A stretch of 64,000 bases of DNA from an uncultured Paracoccaceae bacterium (GTDB taxonomy: Bacteria; Pseudomonadota; Alphaproteobacteria; Rhodobacterales; Rhodobacteraceae). The DNA lies in NCBI GenBank assembly GCA_947500775.1, contig CANMTD010000001.1, positions 1,214,071 through 1,278,070 of the forward strand, read 5' to 3'. A program made the translations under genes and the position numbers. Positions 48,133 to 58,961 of the stretch are shown piece after piece. The notes beneath the pieces are model-generated. The model did not search any database. It was given only the letters and a program-made list of their open reading frames with translations, and was not told where the DNA came from. Every line of letters starts with the position of its first letter. Position 1 is the stretch's first letter.

Positions 48133-48861
48133 ATGTCACTCTGGGAATATGCAAACCCGACGAAGTTCATGCAAACCACGCAGGTGGTTCTGCCGGTGAT
48201 TGCCGTGCTGACCGCGCTGACGCTGTTTACCGGGTTGATCTGGGGCTTTTTCTTTACGCCCGAAGATTACCGTCAGGGATCGACGGTCAAGATCATCTAT
48301 CTGCATGTGCCGTCTGCCCTTATGGCGATCAACGCGTGGATGATGATGCTGGTCGCGTCACTGATCTGGTTGATCCGTCGGCACCACGTTTCGGCGCTGG
48401 CGGCCAAGGCGGCGGCCCCGATTGGCATGACGATGACCTTGATCGCACTGTATACCGGCGCCGTCTGGGGCCAGCCGATGTGGGGCACCTGGTGGGAATG
48501 GGACCCGCGCCTGACCGCGTTTCTGGTGCTGTTCCTGTTCTATCTGGGCTACATCGCCCTGTGGGAGGCCATCGAAAATCCCGATGCGGCGGCTGATCTG
48601 ACCTCGGTCCTGTGCATCGTCGGGTCGGTCTTTGCCGTGCTCAGCCGATATGCGGTGAATTTCTGGAATCAGGGCCTGCATCAGGGCGCATCGCTGTCGC
48701 TGGATGCCGAAGAAAACGTGGCAAATGTCTTTTATGTGCCCTTGCTGATATCGATTGCCGGCTTCGTTCTGCTGTTCGTCACATTGGTTCTGATGCGGAC
48801 CCGCACCGAGATACGCGTTCGGCGACTGAAAGCGCTGATCGCACGCGAAAGGATGGGATGA
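48133..48861 (+). CDS. ccmC: Heme-handling membrane protein CcmC
   Basis: Loads heme onto CcmE in the periplasm. The 242 residues have six membrane helices and the tryptophan-rich heme-binding WWD motif, seen as WGTWWEWDPRLT. Two conserved histidines, in YLHVPSALMAIN and near YAVNFWNQGLHQGASL, flank it. It overlaps ccmD (ATGATG/TGA). Confidence 0.96.
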   Translation: MSLWEYANPTKFMQTTQVVLPVIAVLTALTLFTGLIWGFFFTPEDYRQGSTVKIIYLHVPSALMAINAWMMMLVASLIWLIRRHHVSALAAKAAAPIGMTMTLIALYTGAVWGQPMWGTWWEWDPRLTAFLVLFLFYLGYIALWEAIENPDAAADLTSVLCIVGSVFAVLSRYAVNFWNQGLHQGASLSLDAEENVANVFYVPLLISIAGFVLLFVTLVLMRTRTEIRVRRLKALIARERMG

Positions 48862-49016
48862 TGCCAGAGCTGGGCAAATACGCGGCCGTCGTTCTGTCGG
48901 CCTATGGGGTGACGCTGTTGTTGCTGGCGGGGCTGATCACGCTGTCGCTGTGGCGCGGTGTCCGGGTGCGCCGGCAACTGGCCAAGCTTGAGGAACGGCG
49001 GACGCGCAATGTCTGA
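48858..49016 (+). CDS. ccmD: Heme exporter small subunit CcmD
   Basis: A 52-residue single-pass protein (MMPELGKYAAVVLSAYG..., then a basic tail RVRRQLAKLEERR) that stabilises the CcmABC-CcmE complex. Two adjacent ATGs at 48858 and 48861 overlap the ccmC stop. Its own TGA overlaps the ccmG start by eight bases. The topology and position are exactly those of CcmD. Confidence 0.92.
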   Translation: MMPELGKYAAVVLSAYGVTLLLLAGLITLSLWRGVRVRRQLAKLEERRTRNV

Positions 49017-49554
49017 AAAAACCGGACTGTCCCCGCTGGTCTTTTTGCCGCCGCTGATATTTGCGGCTTTGGCGGCGCTGTTCTTTTTCGGGATGCAGCG
49101 GGATAACCCCGATGAGCTGCCCTCGGCGCTGACCGGCCGTCCGGCCCCGGCTGTTGAGCTGACCGCCCTTGGCGATGACGCGGCCTTTACCGATGAAACG
49201 CTGCGCCAGCCCGGCGTCAAACTGGTCAACTACTGGGCCAGCTGGTGCGCGCCCTGCCGCGCCGAACATCCGCAGCTTCAGGCGCTGGCCGACGAAGGCG
49301 TGCCGATCTACGGGATCAACTATAAGGACGAGCCTGCCAAGGCGCTGGGGTTCCTTGACGAGCTGGGCAATCCCTATGTGGCATTGGGGGCCGATGCCAA
49401 GGGGCGCACTGCGCTGGATTGGGGGGTCTACGGCGTGCCGGAAACCTACATCATCGATGGCGAGGGAAAGATCGTCATGCGGTTCGCAGGGCCGATCACG
49501 CAGTCAGTAATGCAAAGCGTTATACGACCGGCCCTGAAAAAGGTTGATCAATAA
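49009..49554 (+). CDS. ccmG: Periplasmic thiol:disulfide oxidoreductase CcmG (DsbE)
   Basis: Membrane-anchored thioredoxin that reduces the CXXCH cysteines of apocytochrome c. The 181 residues start with a single helix (LVFLPPLIFAALAALFFFG). The thioredoxin fold has the active site WCAPC and the acidic, conserved GVYGVPETYIIDGEG region with its cis-Pro. It ends the ccmABCDG run; ccmE, ccmF and ccmH are not in the window. Confidence 0.95.
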   Translation: MSEKTGLSPLVFLPPLIFAALAALFFFGMQRDNPDELPSALTGRPAPAVELTALGDDAAFTDETLRQPGVKLVNYWASWCAPCRAEHPQLQALADEGVPIYGINYKDEPAKALGFLDELGNPYVALGADAKGRTALDWGVYGVPETYIIDGEGKIVMRFAGPITQSVMQSVIRPALKKVDQ

Positions 49555-49555
49555 G

Positions 49556-49651
49556 TCACCCAGTCCCGACCAATAACAGGATGAAGGTGATGAAAGCCAA
49601 TGCCTCAAACACAGGCATGGAAACGGGTATATGAACGCTCGTAACTTTCAT
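49556..49651 (-). CDS. Possible leaderless 31-residue membrane peptide
   Basis: Short frame reading MKVTSVHIPVSMPVFEALAF... and ending in an apolar LLLVGTG, consistent with one transmembrane helix. Its ATG lies only six bases beyond a perfect extended -10 element, so the transcript would start at or next to the start codon. It converges with ccmG, with one base between them. It might instead be a small RNA antisense to the ccmG 3' end. No homologue is known to me. Confidence 0.4.
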   Translation of the reverse strand: MKVTSVHIPVSMPVFEALAFITFILLLVGTG

Positions 49652-49657
49652 GCGCGC

Positions 49658-49666
49658 ATTATAGCA
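49658..49666 (-). promoter_or_regulatory. Extended -10 promoter (TGCTATAAT)
   Basis: A consensus TATAAT hexamer with an upstream TG dinucleotide on the minus strand, in the A/T-rich gap after ccmG. The -35 region is poor (GGCGCA/TGGCGC), as is typical for extended -10 promoters. Confidence 0.55.
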
Positions 49667-49748
49667 ATTTAGTTATTAAGTGCGCCATATTTTTGCCGAT
49701 TTTTAAGAAACATTTCGTTTCATTCAACCGAAGCACGTAAATCATGGG

Positions 49749-49783
49749 CAAAACAATAGCCCCAGCCGAATGGCCGGGGCTAT
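49749..49783 (-). terminator. Rho-independent terminator of acnA
   Basis: On the minus strand, ATAGCCCCGGCC-ATTC-GGCTGGGGCTAT forms a 12-pair stem with one G-U pair, followed by TTGTTTT. It begins 37 bases after the acnA stop. The rest of the 264-base gap up to ccmG is A/T-rich and holds the extended -10 promoter and the 31-codon ORF described separately. Confidence 0.9.
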
Positions 49784-49819
49784 GATCGTCACGCCAAAAA
49801 AGTAAACCTGCCCTTTTGG

Positions 49820-52570
<2,751 letters not shown>

Positions 52571-52661
52571 GAGTTTGGCTCCCTCATATGAAGATAAGGT
52601 TCTGGCTTGCCCTGCTCTTGCCCCATCCGGCGCAGGCGATCAAGGGGCAGGTGTCGATTTT

Positions 52662-52689
52662 AGTATACAATTGTGCACCGAACGGTGAA
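52662..52689 (-). promoter_or_regulatory. Possible acnA promoter with internal palindrome
   Basis: On the minus strand, TTCACC (52684-52689) and TATACT (52662-52667) are 16 bases apart. A perfect inverted repeat CACCG-TT-CGGTG overlaps the -35 end and spacer, so it could act as an operator. It lies about 90 bases upstream of the acnA start. Confidence 0.4.
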
Positions 52690-52791
52690 AAACCTGTGAT
52701 CCACCCTGACAAATTGCTCCCGAAACCTTGATTGGCGTCGCAAAGGCGGGTCAGGTAAACAAAGGTAAGGGTAGCGAACAAAGGACATCAC

Positions 52792-53493
52792 ATGCGCCGC
52801 ATTTTCTGTGCGACAGTTTTCTTATGGCTTGCTGTAACGGGCGGGGCTTTGGCGCAAGAGCGTCTGGTGGTGGTTGAACTTTATACCTCGCAGGGGTGTT
52901 CGTCCTGCCCGCCAGCCGATGCCATGCTGGGCGAGCTGGTCGAGGATGTGGATGTTCTGCCGCTGGCGCTGCATGTCGATTACTGGGACTATATCGGCTG
53001 GAAAGATGAATTCGGCAGTCCAAGCAACACCCACCGGCAAAAAAGATATGCCCATGCCGCGGGCAACCGGTCCATCTATACCCCGCAGTTTATCGTTGGC
53101 GGCAAGGACCACGTGGTGGGGCATCGTCCGACGGAATTGCTGAAACTGATCGGGGCGCATGGCAAGGCCGACTATCCGGTTCAGTTGGAATTGCAGCGGG
53201 ACGGGGACCGGGTGCGCGTCACGGCGGCGGCGGTCCAGAACGACTCGGGCGGCGATATGGTGCTGCAGATCGTGCGCTATATTCCCTCGCAGGCGGTCAG
53301 CATCGGGCGCGGCGAAAACGCGGGCCGGACGCTGACCTACCACAACATCGTCACCTCGTGGAAACCGGTGATGGACTGGAGCGGGCGAAAACCCCTGTCG
53401 GTCGAGGTCGAGGCCGATGGCGATCTGCCGGTGGCGGCGATCCTGCAATACAAAGGGTTTGGCCCGGTGGTGGCGGCCGCGCGCCTGCGTTAA
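52792..53493 (+). CDS. DUF1223 secreted thioredoxin-like protein
   Basis: A 233-residue periplasmic protein with an AAAGGA ribosome site and a signal peptide ending GGALAQE. The N-terminal domain contains LYTSQGCSSCPPAD, the CxxC motif characteristic of DUF1223, then VDYWDYIGWKDEF and RQKRYA. The C-terminal half is beta-rich. A redox function is suggested by the fold but unproven. It converges with the LpxL-like gene, overlapping it by four bases. Confidence 0.88.
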   Translation: MRRIFCATVFLWLAVTGGALAQERLVVVELYTSQGCSSCPPADAMLGELVEDVDVLPLALHVDYWDYIGWKDEFGSPSNTHRQKRYAHAAGNRSIYTPQFIVGGKDHVVGHRPTELLKLIGAHGKADYPVQLELQRDGDRVRVTAAAVQNDSGGDMVLQIVRYIPSQAVSIGRGENAGRTLTYHNIVTSWKPVMDWSGRKPLSVEVEADGDLPVAAILQYKGFGPVVAAARLR

Positions 53494-54377
53494 CGCCGCG
53501 TCGCTTTCCACCGGCGGTGAATCCAGAACCATTGTTCGGGATTGGCGCGGACCCGCGCCTCAAGGCTGTCGTTCAGCGCCTGTGTCATGGTCGCGGCATC
53601 CGAGACCGGGATCGGCGACTCCAGATCCACGGCGAAATCCAGCCCGTTTTCCAGACGCGTGCCGTAAAACGGGATCAGCTCTGCCCCGTATTTCAACGCC
53701 AGATCGGCGGCGGATGTGGCGGTTTTTGCGGGCTGGCCCATGAAATCCAGCAGGGCGCCACGCCCCTGATGCTGATCGATCAGCAGCACCAGCATCCCGC
53801 CCCGCCGCAGATGCCGGACAAAACCGCCGGTGCCGCGACGGCCCTGTGGGAACACCGGCCCGCCGAAACTTTCCATCGTGCGCACGTAGTGGTCGTTGAA
53901 ATAGGCGTTGCGCATCGGGCGGTACAGCCCGCCGATTTCAAAGCCCCGGGCGACAAGCGCGGCGCGCCCCGCTTCGTAATTTCCGAAATGGCCGGTGACC
54001 AGAATGACGGGGCGCCCGGCGGCCTGGGCCGCCTGCAGCGCGGCCAGCCCCGGGCCGGTCGGGGTGACCTGCGCCATGCGGGCGGTGAAATCGCGGGTGG
54101 AATAGTTTTCGATCAGCGTGCGCCCGGCGTTATCGGCGACGGCACGGGCGATCCGGGCGCGGTCTGCGGCGGGCATGTCGGGATAGATCAGCGCCAGATT
54201 ATCCTTGGCGCGCCGGGAATACCCGGCCAGCGGCGCGATAAGGGCGCGGGTAACCCAGCCCACGAACCGCACGCGACCCGCGTAGGGCAGGGACAGGGCA
54301 AGGCCGATCAGCCCGCGCACCAACCGGTCGCTCAGCCAATTGCCGAAGCTGCGGTCATTGCGCTGTGGTTTCGCCAT
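53490..54377 (-). CDS. LpxL/HtrB-like lysophospholipid acyltransferase
   Basis: Membrane acyltransferase of 295 residues from the ATG at 54377. The catalytic HxxxxE motif appears as TGHFGNYEAGRAAL, and the substrate-binding stretch GLYRPMRNAYFNDHY and DQHQGRGALLDFMG are typical of the lipid A late acyltransferases. It probably adds a secondary acyl chain to Kdo2-lipid A or a related lipid. It lies 91 bases after fliG on the same strand. Confidence 0.87.
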   Translation of the reverse strand: MAKPQRNDRSFGNWLSDRLVRGLIGLALSLPYAGRVRFVGWVTRALIAPLAGYSRRAKDNLALIYPDMPAADRARIARAVADNAGRTLIENYSTRDFTARMAQVTPTGPGLAALQAAQAAGRPVILVTGHFGNYEAGRAALVARGFEIGGLYRPMRNAYFNDHYVRTMESFGGPVFPQGRRGTGGFVRHLRRGGMLVLLIDQHQGRGALLDFMGQPAKTATSAADLALKYGAELIPFYGTRLENGLDFAVDLESPIPVSDAATMTQALNDSLEARVRANPEQWFWIHRRWKATRR

Positions 54378-54468
54378 TCCCGGGCCCCCGGTGATCCTGC
54401 GACACCCGTTGGCGCAGTTCTGAGCGCCAGACATAAATCCGGACCGGGCCGATCACAAGTGCGATGGG

Positions 54469-55536
54469 TCAGGCGGCGGCCTCGTCCTCTTCTTCGCGCA
54501 GCAACGTCAACTCGCCCGCCAGTTCCAGATCGCGGATGGTCGACACGACGCGGGTCATCGCCGCTTCGCCATCGGCGGGGCGGATGGGCCCCGCATCGGC
54601 GATGTCTTCGCGCAATTGGGCGGCCAGTCGCTGGGACATGTTGGCCAGGATGAATTCGGCGGCGGCCTGTTCGGCCGGGCCATCGGCCGCACCGGCCAGC
54701 GCGGTCAGCAAGGTGTCGGGGTCGGTCGCCCGGGCAATGGCGGGCGCATCGCGCGGCGCGATCCGGGCCGGGATGTCGGCAAAGGTGAAGATGGCCTTGC
54801 GCACGCGCTGGGCGAAATCCTGATCGGTTTCTTCCAGCCCTTCGATGATCGTGTCGCGGGTGGCGGCGGTCGACAGGTTCAGGATCGCGCCGACCCGATC
54901 TTCGGGCGGGTCGGTAAAGGCGCCCTGCGGCACGGTTTGCAATTGTTCCAGCAGGATATGGCCGATCCGTTCGACGGTATCGGGGGCGACGCTGCCGGTC
55001 ATGGCCATGGCATAGGCCACCCGTCGGGCCTGTTCGCCGGGCAAGAGACCCAGCAGCGTGGCGGCCTTTTCGGTGGACAGTTTCGACAACATCACGGCCG
55101 CGACCTCGGTCGCTTCGGCCTGAACCAGCGGGATCAGGTCGGCGGGTTCCATTGCGGCAATCGGCGGCCAGGGATCGGGCGGCGCATCCTTGGGGCGCCC
55201 GGCCTTCAGCACGGCGGCCGCTTCGGGGCTGATATGCCCGTCCAGCAGGGCCAGCGCCCCGTCGATCCCGCCCGGAAAGGTCAGCCCGATCTTTTCCAGC
55301 TCTTCCAGAAACTCGGCCACGACGGAGCGCAGCGTTGTCGCATCAATATAGCGCATCGCCCCGATTTCGGCGGTCAGCGCGGCCTGCATGTCGCCGGGCA
55401 GCGCGCTGATCGGCAGGTCGGCGCCTTCGCTGAGCAACAGGCGCACGATGATGGCGGCCTTGCGCCGACGCGAGATTGGCGCGCGCGGCGGGATGGCGGG
55501 CTGTGTGGAAGACGCAGGTGATAGGGCGGTCGTCAC
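54469..55536 (-). CDS. fliG: FliG-like flagellar motor switch protein (isolated gene)
   Basis: A 355-residue protein with the FliG layout: an N-terminal helical domain that starts SRRRKAAIIVRLLLSEGADLPI, a middle domain with MLSKLSTEKAATLLGLLPGEQARRVAYAM, and a C-terminal torque region ending RVVSTIRDLELAGELTLL. FliG joins the MS ring to the C ring and interacts with MotA. No other flagellar gene is in the window; the neighbours are an acyltransferase and a small secreted protein. Whether this is the only FliG or a second copy cannot be seen. Confidence 0.82.
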   Translation of the reverse strand: MTTALSPASSTQPAIPPRAPISRRRKAAIIVRLLLSEGADLPISALPGDMQAALTAEIGAMRYIDATTLRSVVAEFLEELEKIGLTFPGGIDGALALLDGHISPEAAAVLKAGRPKDAPPDPWPPIAAMEPADLIPLVQAEATEVAAVMLSKLSTEKAATLLGLLPGEQARRVAYAMAMTGSVAPDTVERIGHILLEQLQTVPQGAFTDPPEDRVGAILNLSTAATRDTIIEGLEETDQDFAQRVRKAIFTFADIPARIAPRDAPAIARATDPDTLLTALAGAADGPAEQAAAEFILANMSQRLAAQLREDIADAGPIRPADGEAAMTRVVSTIRDLELAGELTLLREEEDEAAA

Positions 55537-55586
55537 GAATATCCCTCCTGGGGCTGGGTAACCGCAGCTTGGCCCATGGAGGGTTA

Positions 55587-55604
55587 ACAGGCGCTTACGC
55601 CTGT
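55587..55604. terminator. Short hairpin between fliG and the small secreted protein gene
   Basis: Perfect stem ACAGGCG-CTTA-CGCCTGT, 26 bases past the end of the small secreted protein gene and 50 bases before the fliG start. It has no T tract on the minus strand, so termination would be weak. Confidence 0.4.
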
Positions 55605-55629
55605 CGGGGTCTTTGATGATTTCGTGCGA

Positions 55630-55788
55630 TCAGCTGGTGGCCTGATCCACGCAGACGCCTTTGTCGGCATCAAGCACCTGACCTTCGGCGCAGGTGCTGG
55701 TGGATTTGTGATCCCACGGGCATTCGGCACTGGCCAGGGCCGGGGCAAAGGCCAGAACAAAGGTAATCGACAGAAGTTTTATGGGCAT
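55630..55788 (-). CDS. Small secreted cysteine-containing protein
   Basis: A 52-residue protein from the ATG at 55788. The signal peptide ends ALASAE, and the mature part of about 32 residues has three cysteines (ECPWDHKST, STCAEGQVL and KGVCVDQ). It resembles the small carbohydrate-binding/EGF-like secreted peptides that follow purB in related bacteria and are often mislabelled adenylosuccinate lyase. It sits 96 bases behind purB on the same strand. The function is unknown. Confidence 0.7.
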   Translation of the reverse strand: MPIKLLSITFVLAFAPALASAECPWDHKSTSTCAEGQVLDADKGVCVDQATS

Positions 55789-55884
55789 TGGGTATCTCCC
55801 TGTTGGACAGGGGCAGCATACCATATTTTATCCAACCGGCACAGGCTGACGCCGCATTGCAGCGGCGCCGGCCCGTTTCGGCGA

Positions 55885-57198
55885 TCAGGCGGACAGGTCC
55901 CCAAAAACACGGGCAAAAATCGTGTCGACATGTTTGGTGTGATAGCCAAGATCGAATTTTTCTTCGATTTCGGCGGGGGACAGGGCGGCGGTCACGTCAG
56001 AATCGGCCAGCAGCTCGGTCTTGAAATCCTTGCCTTCCTCCCAGACCTTCATCGCGTTGCGCTGCACCAGCTTATAGGCGTCTTCGCGGCTGACACCGGC
56101 CTGCGTCAGGGCCAGCAGCACGCGTTGGCTCATGACCAGACCGCGGAACTTGTTCATGTTGGCCAGCATGTTGTCGGGATAGATCACCAGCTTGTCGATC
56201 ACCATCGTCAGACGCGCCAGCGCGAAATCCAGCGTGATCGTGGTGTCGGGGCCGATGTTGCGTTCGACCGAGCTGTGGCTGATGTCGCGTTCGTGCCAAA
56301 GCGCCACGTTTTCCATCGCGGGCACCACGGCCATGCGCACCAGACGGGCCAGACCGGTCAGGTTTTCGGTCAGCACCGGGTTGCGTTTATGCGGCATCGC
56401 GCTGGAGCCTTTCTGACCGGCGGAAAAGAACTCCTCGGCCTCCAGCACCTCGGTCCGCTGCATGTGGCGAATCTCGGTCGCGACGTTTTCGATCGAGCTG
56501 CCGACGACGCCCAAAGCGGCGAAGAAGGCCGCGTGACGGTCGCGGGGGATCACCTGCGTGCTGATCGGTTCGGGGGCAAGGCCCAGTTTGGCGCAGACGT
56601 GTTCTTCGACCGCCGGGTCGATATTGGCAAAGGTGCCGACCGCGCCGGAAATCGCCCCGGTGGCAATCTCGGCCCGCGCGGTTTTCAGACGGGCCAGGTT
56701 GCGGTCCATTTCGGCGTAGAAGCGGGCGAAGGTCAGACCCATGGTGGTGGGTTCGGCGTGAATGCCGTGGCTGCGCCCGATGCGTACAGTGTTCTTATGT
56801 TCCAGCGCACGGCGTTTCAGCGCGGCCAGCAGCCCTTCCATATCCGCGATCAGGATGTCGGCGGCGCGCACGAGCTGTACGTTGAAACAGGTGTCCAGCA
56901 CGTCCGAGCTGGTCATGCCCTGATGCACGAAGCGGGCCTCATCGGAACCGACATGTTCGGCCAGATGGGTCAGAAAGGCGATGACGTCATGTTTGGTCAC
57001 GGCCTCGATTTCGTCGATCCGGGCGACGTCGAATTCCACGTCCTTGGCTTTCCAGACGGCATCGGCATTGGCGCGGGGGATCACGCCCAGATCGGCCATG
57101 GCATCGCAGGCATGCGCCTCGATCTCGTACCAGATGCGGAATTTGGTTTCGGGGGACCAGATGGCAACCATGTCGGGACGGGAATAGCGGGGGATCAT
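55885..57198 (-). CDS. purB: Adenylosuccinate lyase
   Basis: Catalyses two steps of purine synthesis, splitting fumarate from SAICAR and from adenylosuccinate. The ATG at 57198 gives 437 residues. The fumarase-superfamily signature SSAMPHKRNPV, with its catalytic Ser, is present, as are QGMTSSDVLDT and RIGRSHGIHAEPTTMG, which carries the general-acid His. It precedes the small secreted protein gene. Confidence 0.96.
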   Translation of the reverse strand: MIPRYSRPDMVAIWSPETKFRIWYEIEAHACDAMADLGVIPRANADAVWKAKDVEFDVARIDEIEAVTKHDVIAFLTHLAEHVGSDEARFVHQGMTSSDVLDTCFNVQLVRAADILIADMEGLLAALKRRALEHKNTVRIGRSHGIHAEPTTMGLTFARFYAEMDRNLARLKTARAEIATGAISGAVGTFANIDPAVEEHVCAKLGLAPEPISTQVIPRDRHAAFFAALGVVGSSIENVATEIRHMQRTEVLEAEEFFSAGQKGSSAMPHKRNPVLTENLTGLARLVRMAVVPAMENVALWHERDISHSSVERNIGPDTTITLDFALARLTMVIDKLVIYPDNMLANMNKFRGLVMSQRVLLALTQAGVSREDAYKLVQRNAMKVWEEGKDFKTELLADSDVTAALSPAEIEEKFDLGYHTKHVDTIFARVFGDLSA

Positions 57199-57285
57199 CG
57201 GCAGAACCTTGTTGTTTCGCGGGGTCGCGTGTCTCTTAAACTGCGCGGCGGCGGGGAACAAGCGGGCGTGGTGTGACCAAAAGGA

Positions 57286-57342
57286 GAGGCGCCGCCAAAG
57301 GGCGGCGCCTCGCATCCCTTGTGCTTGGGGTGAAACCCCAAG
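57286..57342 (-). terminator. Tandem hairpins after the hydrolase-OsmC gene
   Basis: Reading on the minus strand from the end of the fusion gene, CTTGGGGT-TTC-ACCCCAAG (57324-57342) comes first. It is followed by the 11-base stem GAGGCGCCGCC / GGCGGCGCCTC (57286-57311) and then CTCCTTTTGG. This looks like a two-hairpin terminator separating the gene from purB. Confidence 0.7.
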
Positions 57343-57351
57343 CGATGGGCG

Positions 57352-58566
57352 CTAGTCGGCAAGCGAGGTGATCACCTCGGAGGCGCGTTCAAGGGTCTGG
57401 TGCACCGGACATCTGTCGGCGATTTCCAGCAGCCGCTGGCGCTGTTCGGCGTCCAGATTGCCCGACAGGTGGATTGTCCTGATGAAGCGGTCGACCTTGA
57501 TCGCGCCGCGTTGTTCGGCGTCCTGTGCATGGACCTTGTCGTGGTTCACATCGACGCTGACATGGTTCAGCGGCCAGCCTTTGCGGCGGGCATACATCCG
57601 GATGGTCATCGAGGTGCAGGCCCCCAGACCCGCCGACAGCAGCCCATAGGGCGACAAGCCACGGTTGGTGCCGCCATAGGCTTCGGGTTCATCGGCCAGC
57701 AGGTGGTGCCAGGGGCCGTTCTGGATATCCTGCAGGAACCCGGCGGGGTCCGCCTCGGACACGCGCAGCACGCCTTCGGGGGCGCCGGGGGGCGGGGGCG
57801 GGGGTGTCAGATTCAGATAGCGCCCGGCCCATGCGGCGATCACATCGGCGGCGTATTCGGCATCGCAGGGGTCGGAAATCAGGTGATCGGAGCTGTCCAG
57901 CGTCACGAAGCTTTTGGGATGTTTGGCCGCCGTGAAGATCTGCGTCGCGTTTTCGATTCCGACGATCTGATCGCGCGGGGCGTGCATCACCAGCAGGGCG
58001 CGTTTCAGGTTGGCGATCGCGGGTTTCAGGTTTTCCGCCGACACATCGTCCAGAAAATCCTTGCCGATCCGCACCGGGCGCCCGCCCAGCATCACCTCGG
58101 CCACGCCAGCGCTTTCCAGCTGGGGCCGGGCGGCGGCAAAGTTATGGGTGACATGTTCGGGATCGAACGGGGCGCCAAGGGTGACAATCGCCTTGGCCCA
58201 GGGGATTTGTCCCGCCGCCTTCAGCACCGCCGCCCCGCCCAGCGAATGGCCGATCAGCAGTTTGGGCGGCATGCCCCGTTTGGTCAGATGCGCGGCGGCC
58301 AGTTCGATGTCTCTGGCGTTGCTGGTGAAGGTCGTGTTTTCAAACTCGCCGCAGGAATGGCCCAGCCCGGTAAAATCGAACCGCAAAACCGCGATTCCCA
58401 TGCTGGCCAGCCGCTGCGCGATACGCCGCGCGGCGGCAATATCCTTGCCGCAGGTGAAGCAATGGGCAAAAAGCGCCGTGGCCAGATGTGGGCCATCGGG
58501 CAGGTCCAGCCGTGCCGCCAGGGTTTCCCCGGAGTGACCGGTGAACGAGAATTTTTCCATGGGCAT
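57352..58566 (-). CDS. Alpha/beta-hydrolase fused to an OsmC-family domain
   Basis: A 404-residue two-domain protein from the ATG at 58566, which has AAGGA eight bases upstream. Residues 1-250 are an alpha/beta-hydrolase with an apparent triad Ser108 (GHSLGG), Asp199 and His228 (SSDHLIS). A proline run (six Pro) links to an OsmC/Ohr-like domain carrying two candidate redox cysteines, Cys317 (GLGACTSMTIRM) and Cys386 (ADRCPVHQTL). OsmC proteins reduce organic hydroperoxides; the hydrolase half suggests processing of lipid-derived esters or peroxides. It may be transcribed together with the SoxR-box-controlled small gene upstream. Confidence 0.88.
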   Translation of the reverse strand: MPMEKFSFTGHSGETLAARLDLPDGPHLATALFAHCFTCGKDIAAARRIAQRLASMGIAVLRFDFTGLGHSCGEFENTTFTSNARDIELAAAHLTKRGMPPKLLIGHSLGGAAVLKAAGQIPWAKAIVTLGAPFDPEHVTHNFAAARPQLESAGVAEVMLGGRPVRIGKDFLDDVSAENLKPAIANLKRALLVMHAPRDQIVGIENATQIFTAAKHPKSFVTLDSSDHLISDPCDAEYAADVIAAWAGRYLNLTPPPPPPGAPEGVLRVSEADPAGFLQDIQNGPWHHLLADEPEAYGGTNRGLSPYGLLSAGLGACTSMTIRMYARRKGWPLNHVSVDVNHDKVHAQDAEQRGAIKVDRFIRTIHLSGNLDAEQRQRLLEIADRCPVHQTLERASEVITSLAD

Positions 58567-58680
58567 TGCAGAATCCTTGAGGTCGCGCACCGGATCAAAT
58601 TGGCGTTCGGACCCCAAGGGTACAACCCGTCTGGGTGTTTTGTCACGGCATGGTGAGTATGTGTGACAGATCGCAGCGCG

Positions 58681-58899
58681 CTAGCGCCCGGCGCCGCCGC
58701 TCATCGATTGCAGGCAGCGCGCCAGCCTTGCCTGGGTGGCATGGTCGGGCTGTAATCCGATGTCGCGCGTCATATGCGGGGACAGGGTGGCAACCGACGT
58801 GGACCGGGGCTGCCTGCGGGGCCGGATCAGGCGCAGCAGGGACCAGAGGGCGGACAGCCGTGCGGTGTTGCGGCCAAGGGGAAGGGCGTTGTGGGTCAT
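58681..58899 (-). CDS. Small basic DUF1127-like protein with SoxR operator
   Basis: A 72-residue Arg-rich protein whose ATG has AAGGAG at ideal spacing. The segment LWSLLRLIRPRRQPR followed by ATLSPHMTRDIGL resembles the DUF1127 core (basic helix plus L--L---DIGL). Such small proteins bind RNA or DNA in several alphaproteobacteria; the match is by eye. The promoter region is shared with soxR and holds a perfect SoxR box, with TTGCCC and TAGCCT flanking it at the 19-base spacing typical of SoxR targets. The hydrolase-OsmC gene follows 114 bases downstream on the same strand. Confidence 0.72.
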   Translation of the reverse strand: MTHNALPLGRNTARLSALWSLLRLIRPRRQPRSTSVATLSPHMTRDIGLQPDHATQARLARCLQSMSGGAGR

Positions 58900-58943
58900 G
58901 GTCGTGCTCCTTGCAGAATCAGTCGATGATGCGCAGGCTACGG

Positions 58944-58961
58944 CCTCAAGTTAACTTGAGG
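58944..58961. promoter_or_regulatory. SoxR operator (perfect 18-bp palindrome)
   Basis: CCTCAAGTTAACTTGAGG is identical, as far as I recall, to the SoxR-binding site of the E. coli soxS promoter. On the minus strand it sits between TTGCCC and TAGCCT with a 19-base spacer, the over-long spacing that MerR-type activators correct. It is 12 bases before soxR and 45 before the divergent small gene. Confidence 0.93.

Noticed and set aside
49009..49554. A full cytochrome c maturation locus
   Set aside because: Only ccmABCDG are here. The genes after ccmG are a gap and acnA, so ccmE, ccmF and ccmH must be elsewhere rather than lost, as ccmC and ccmG are intact.
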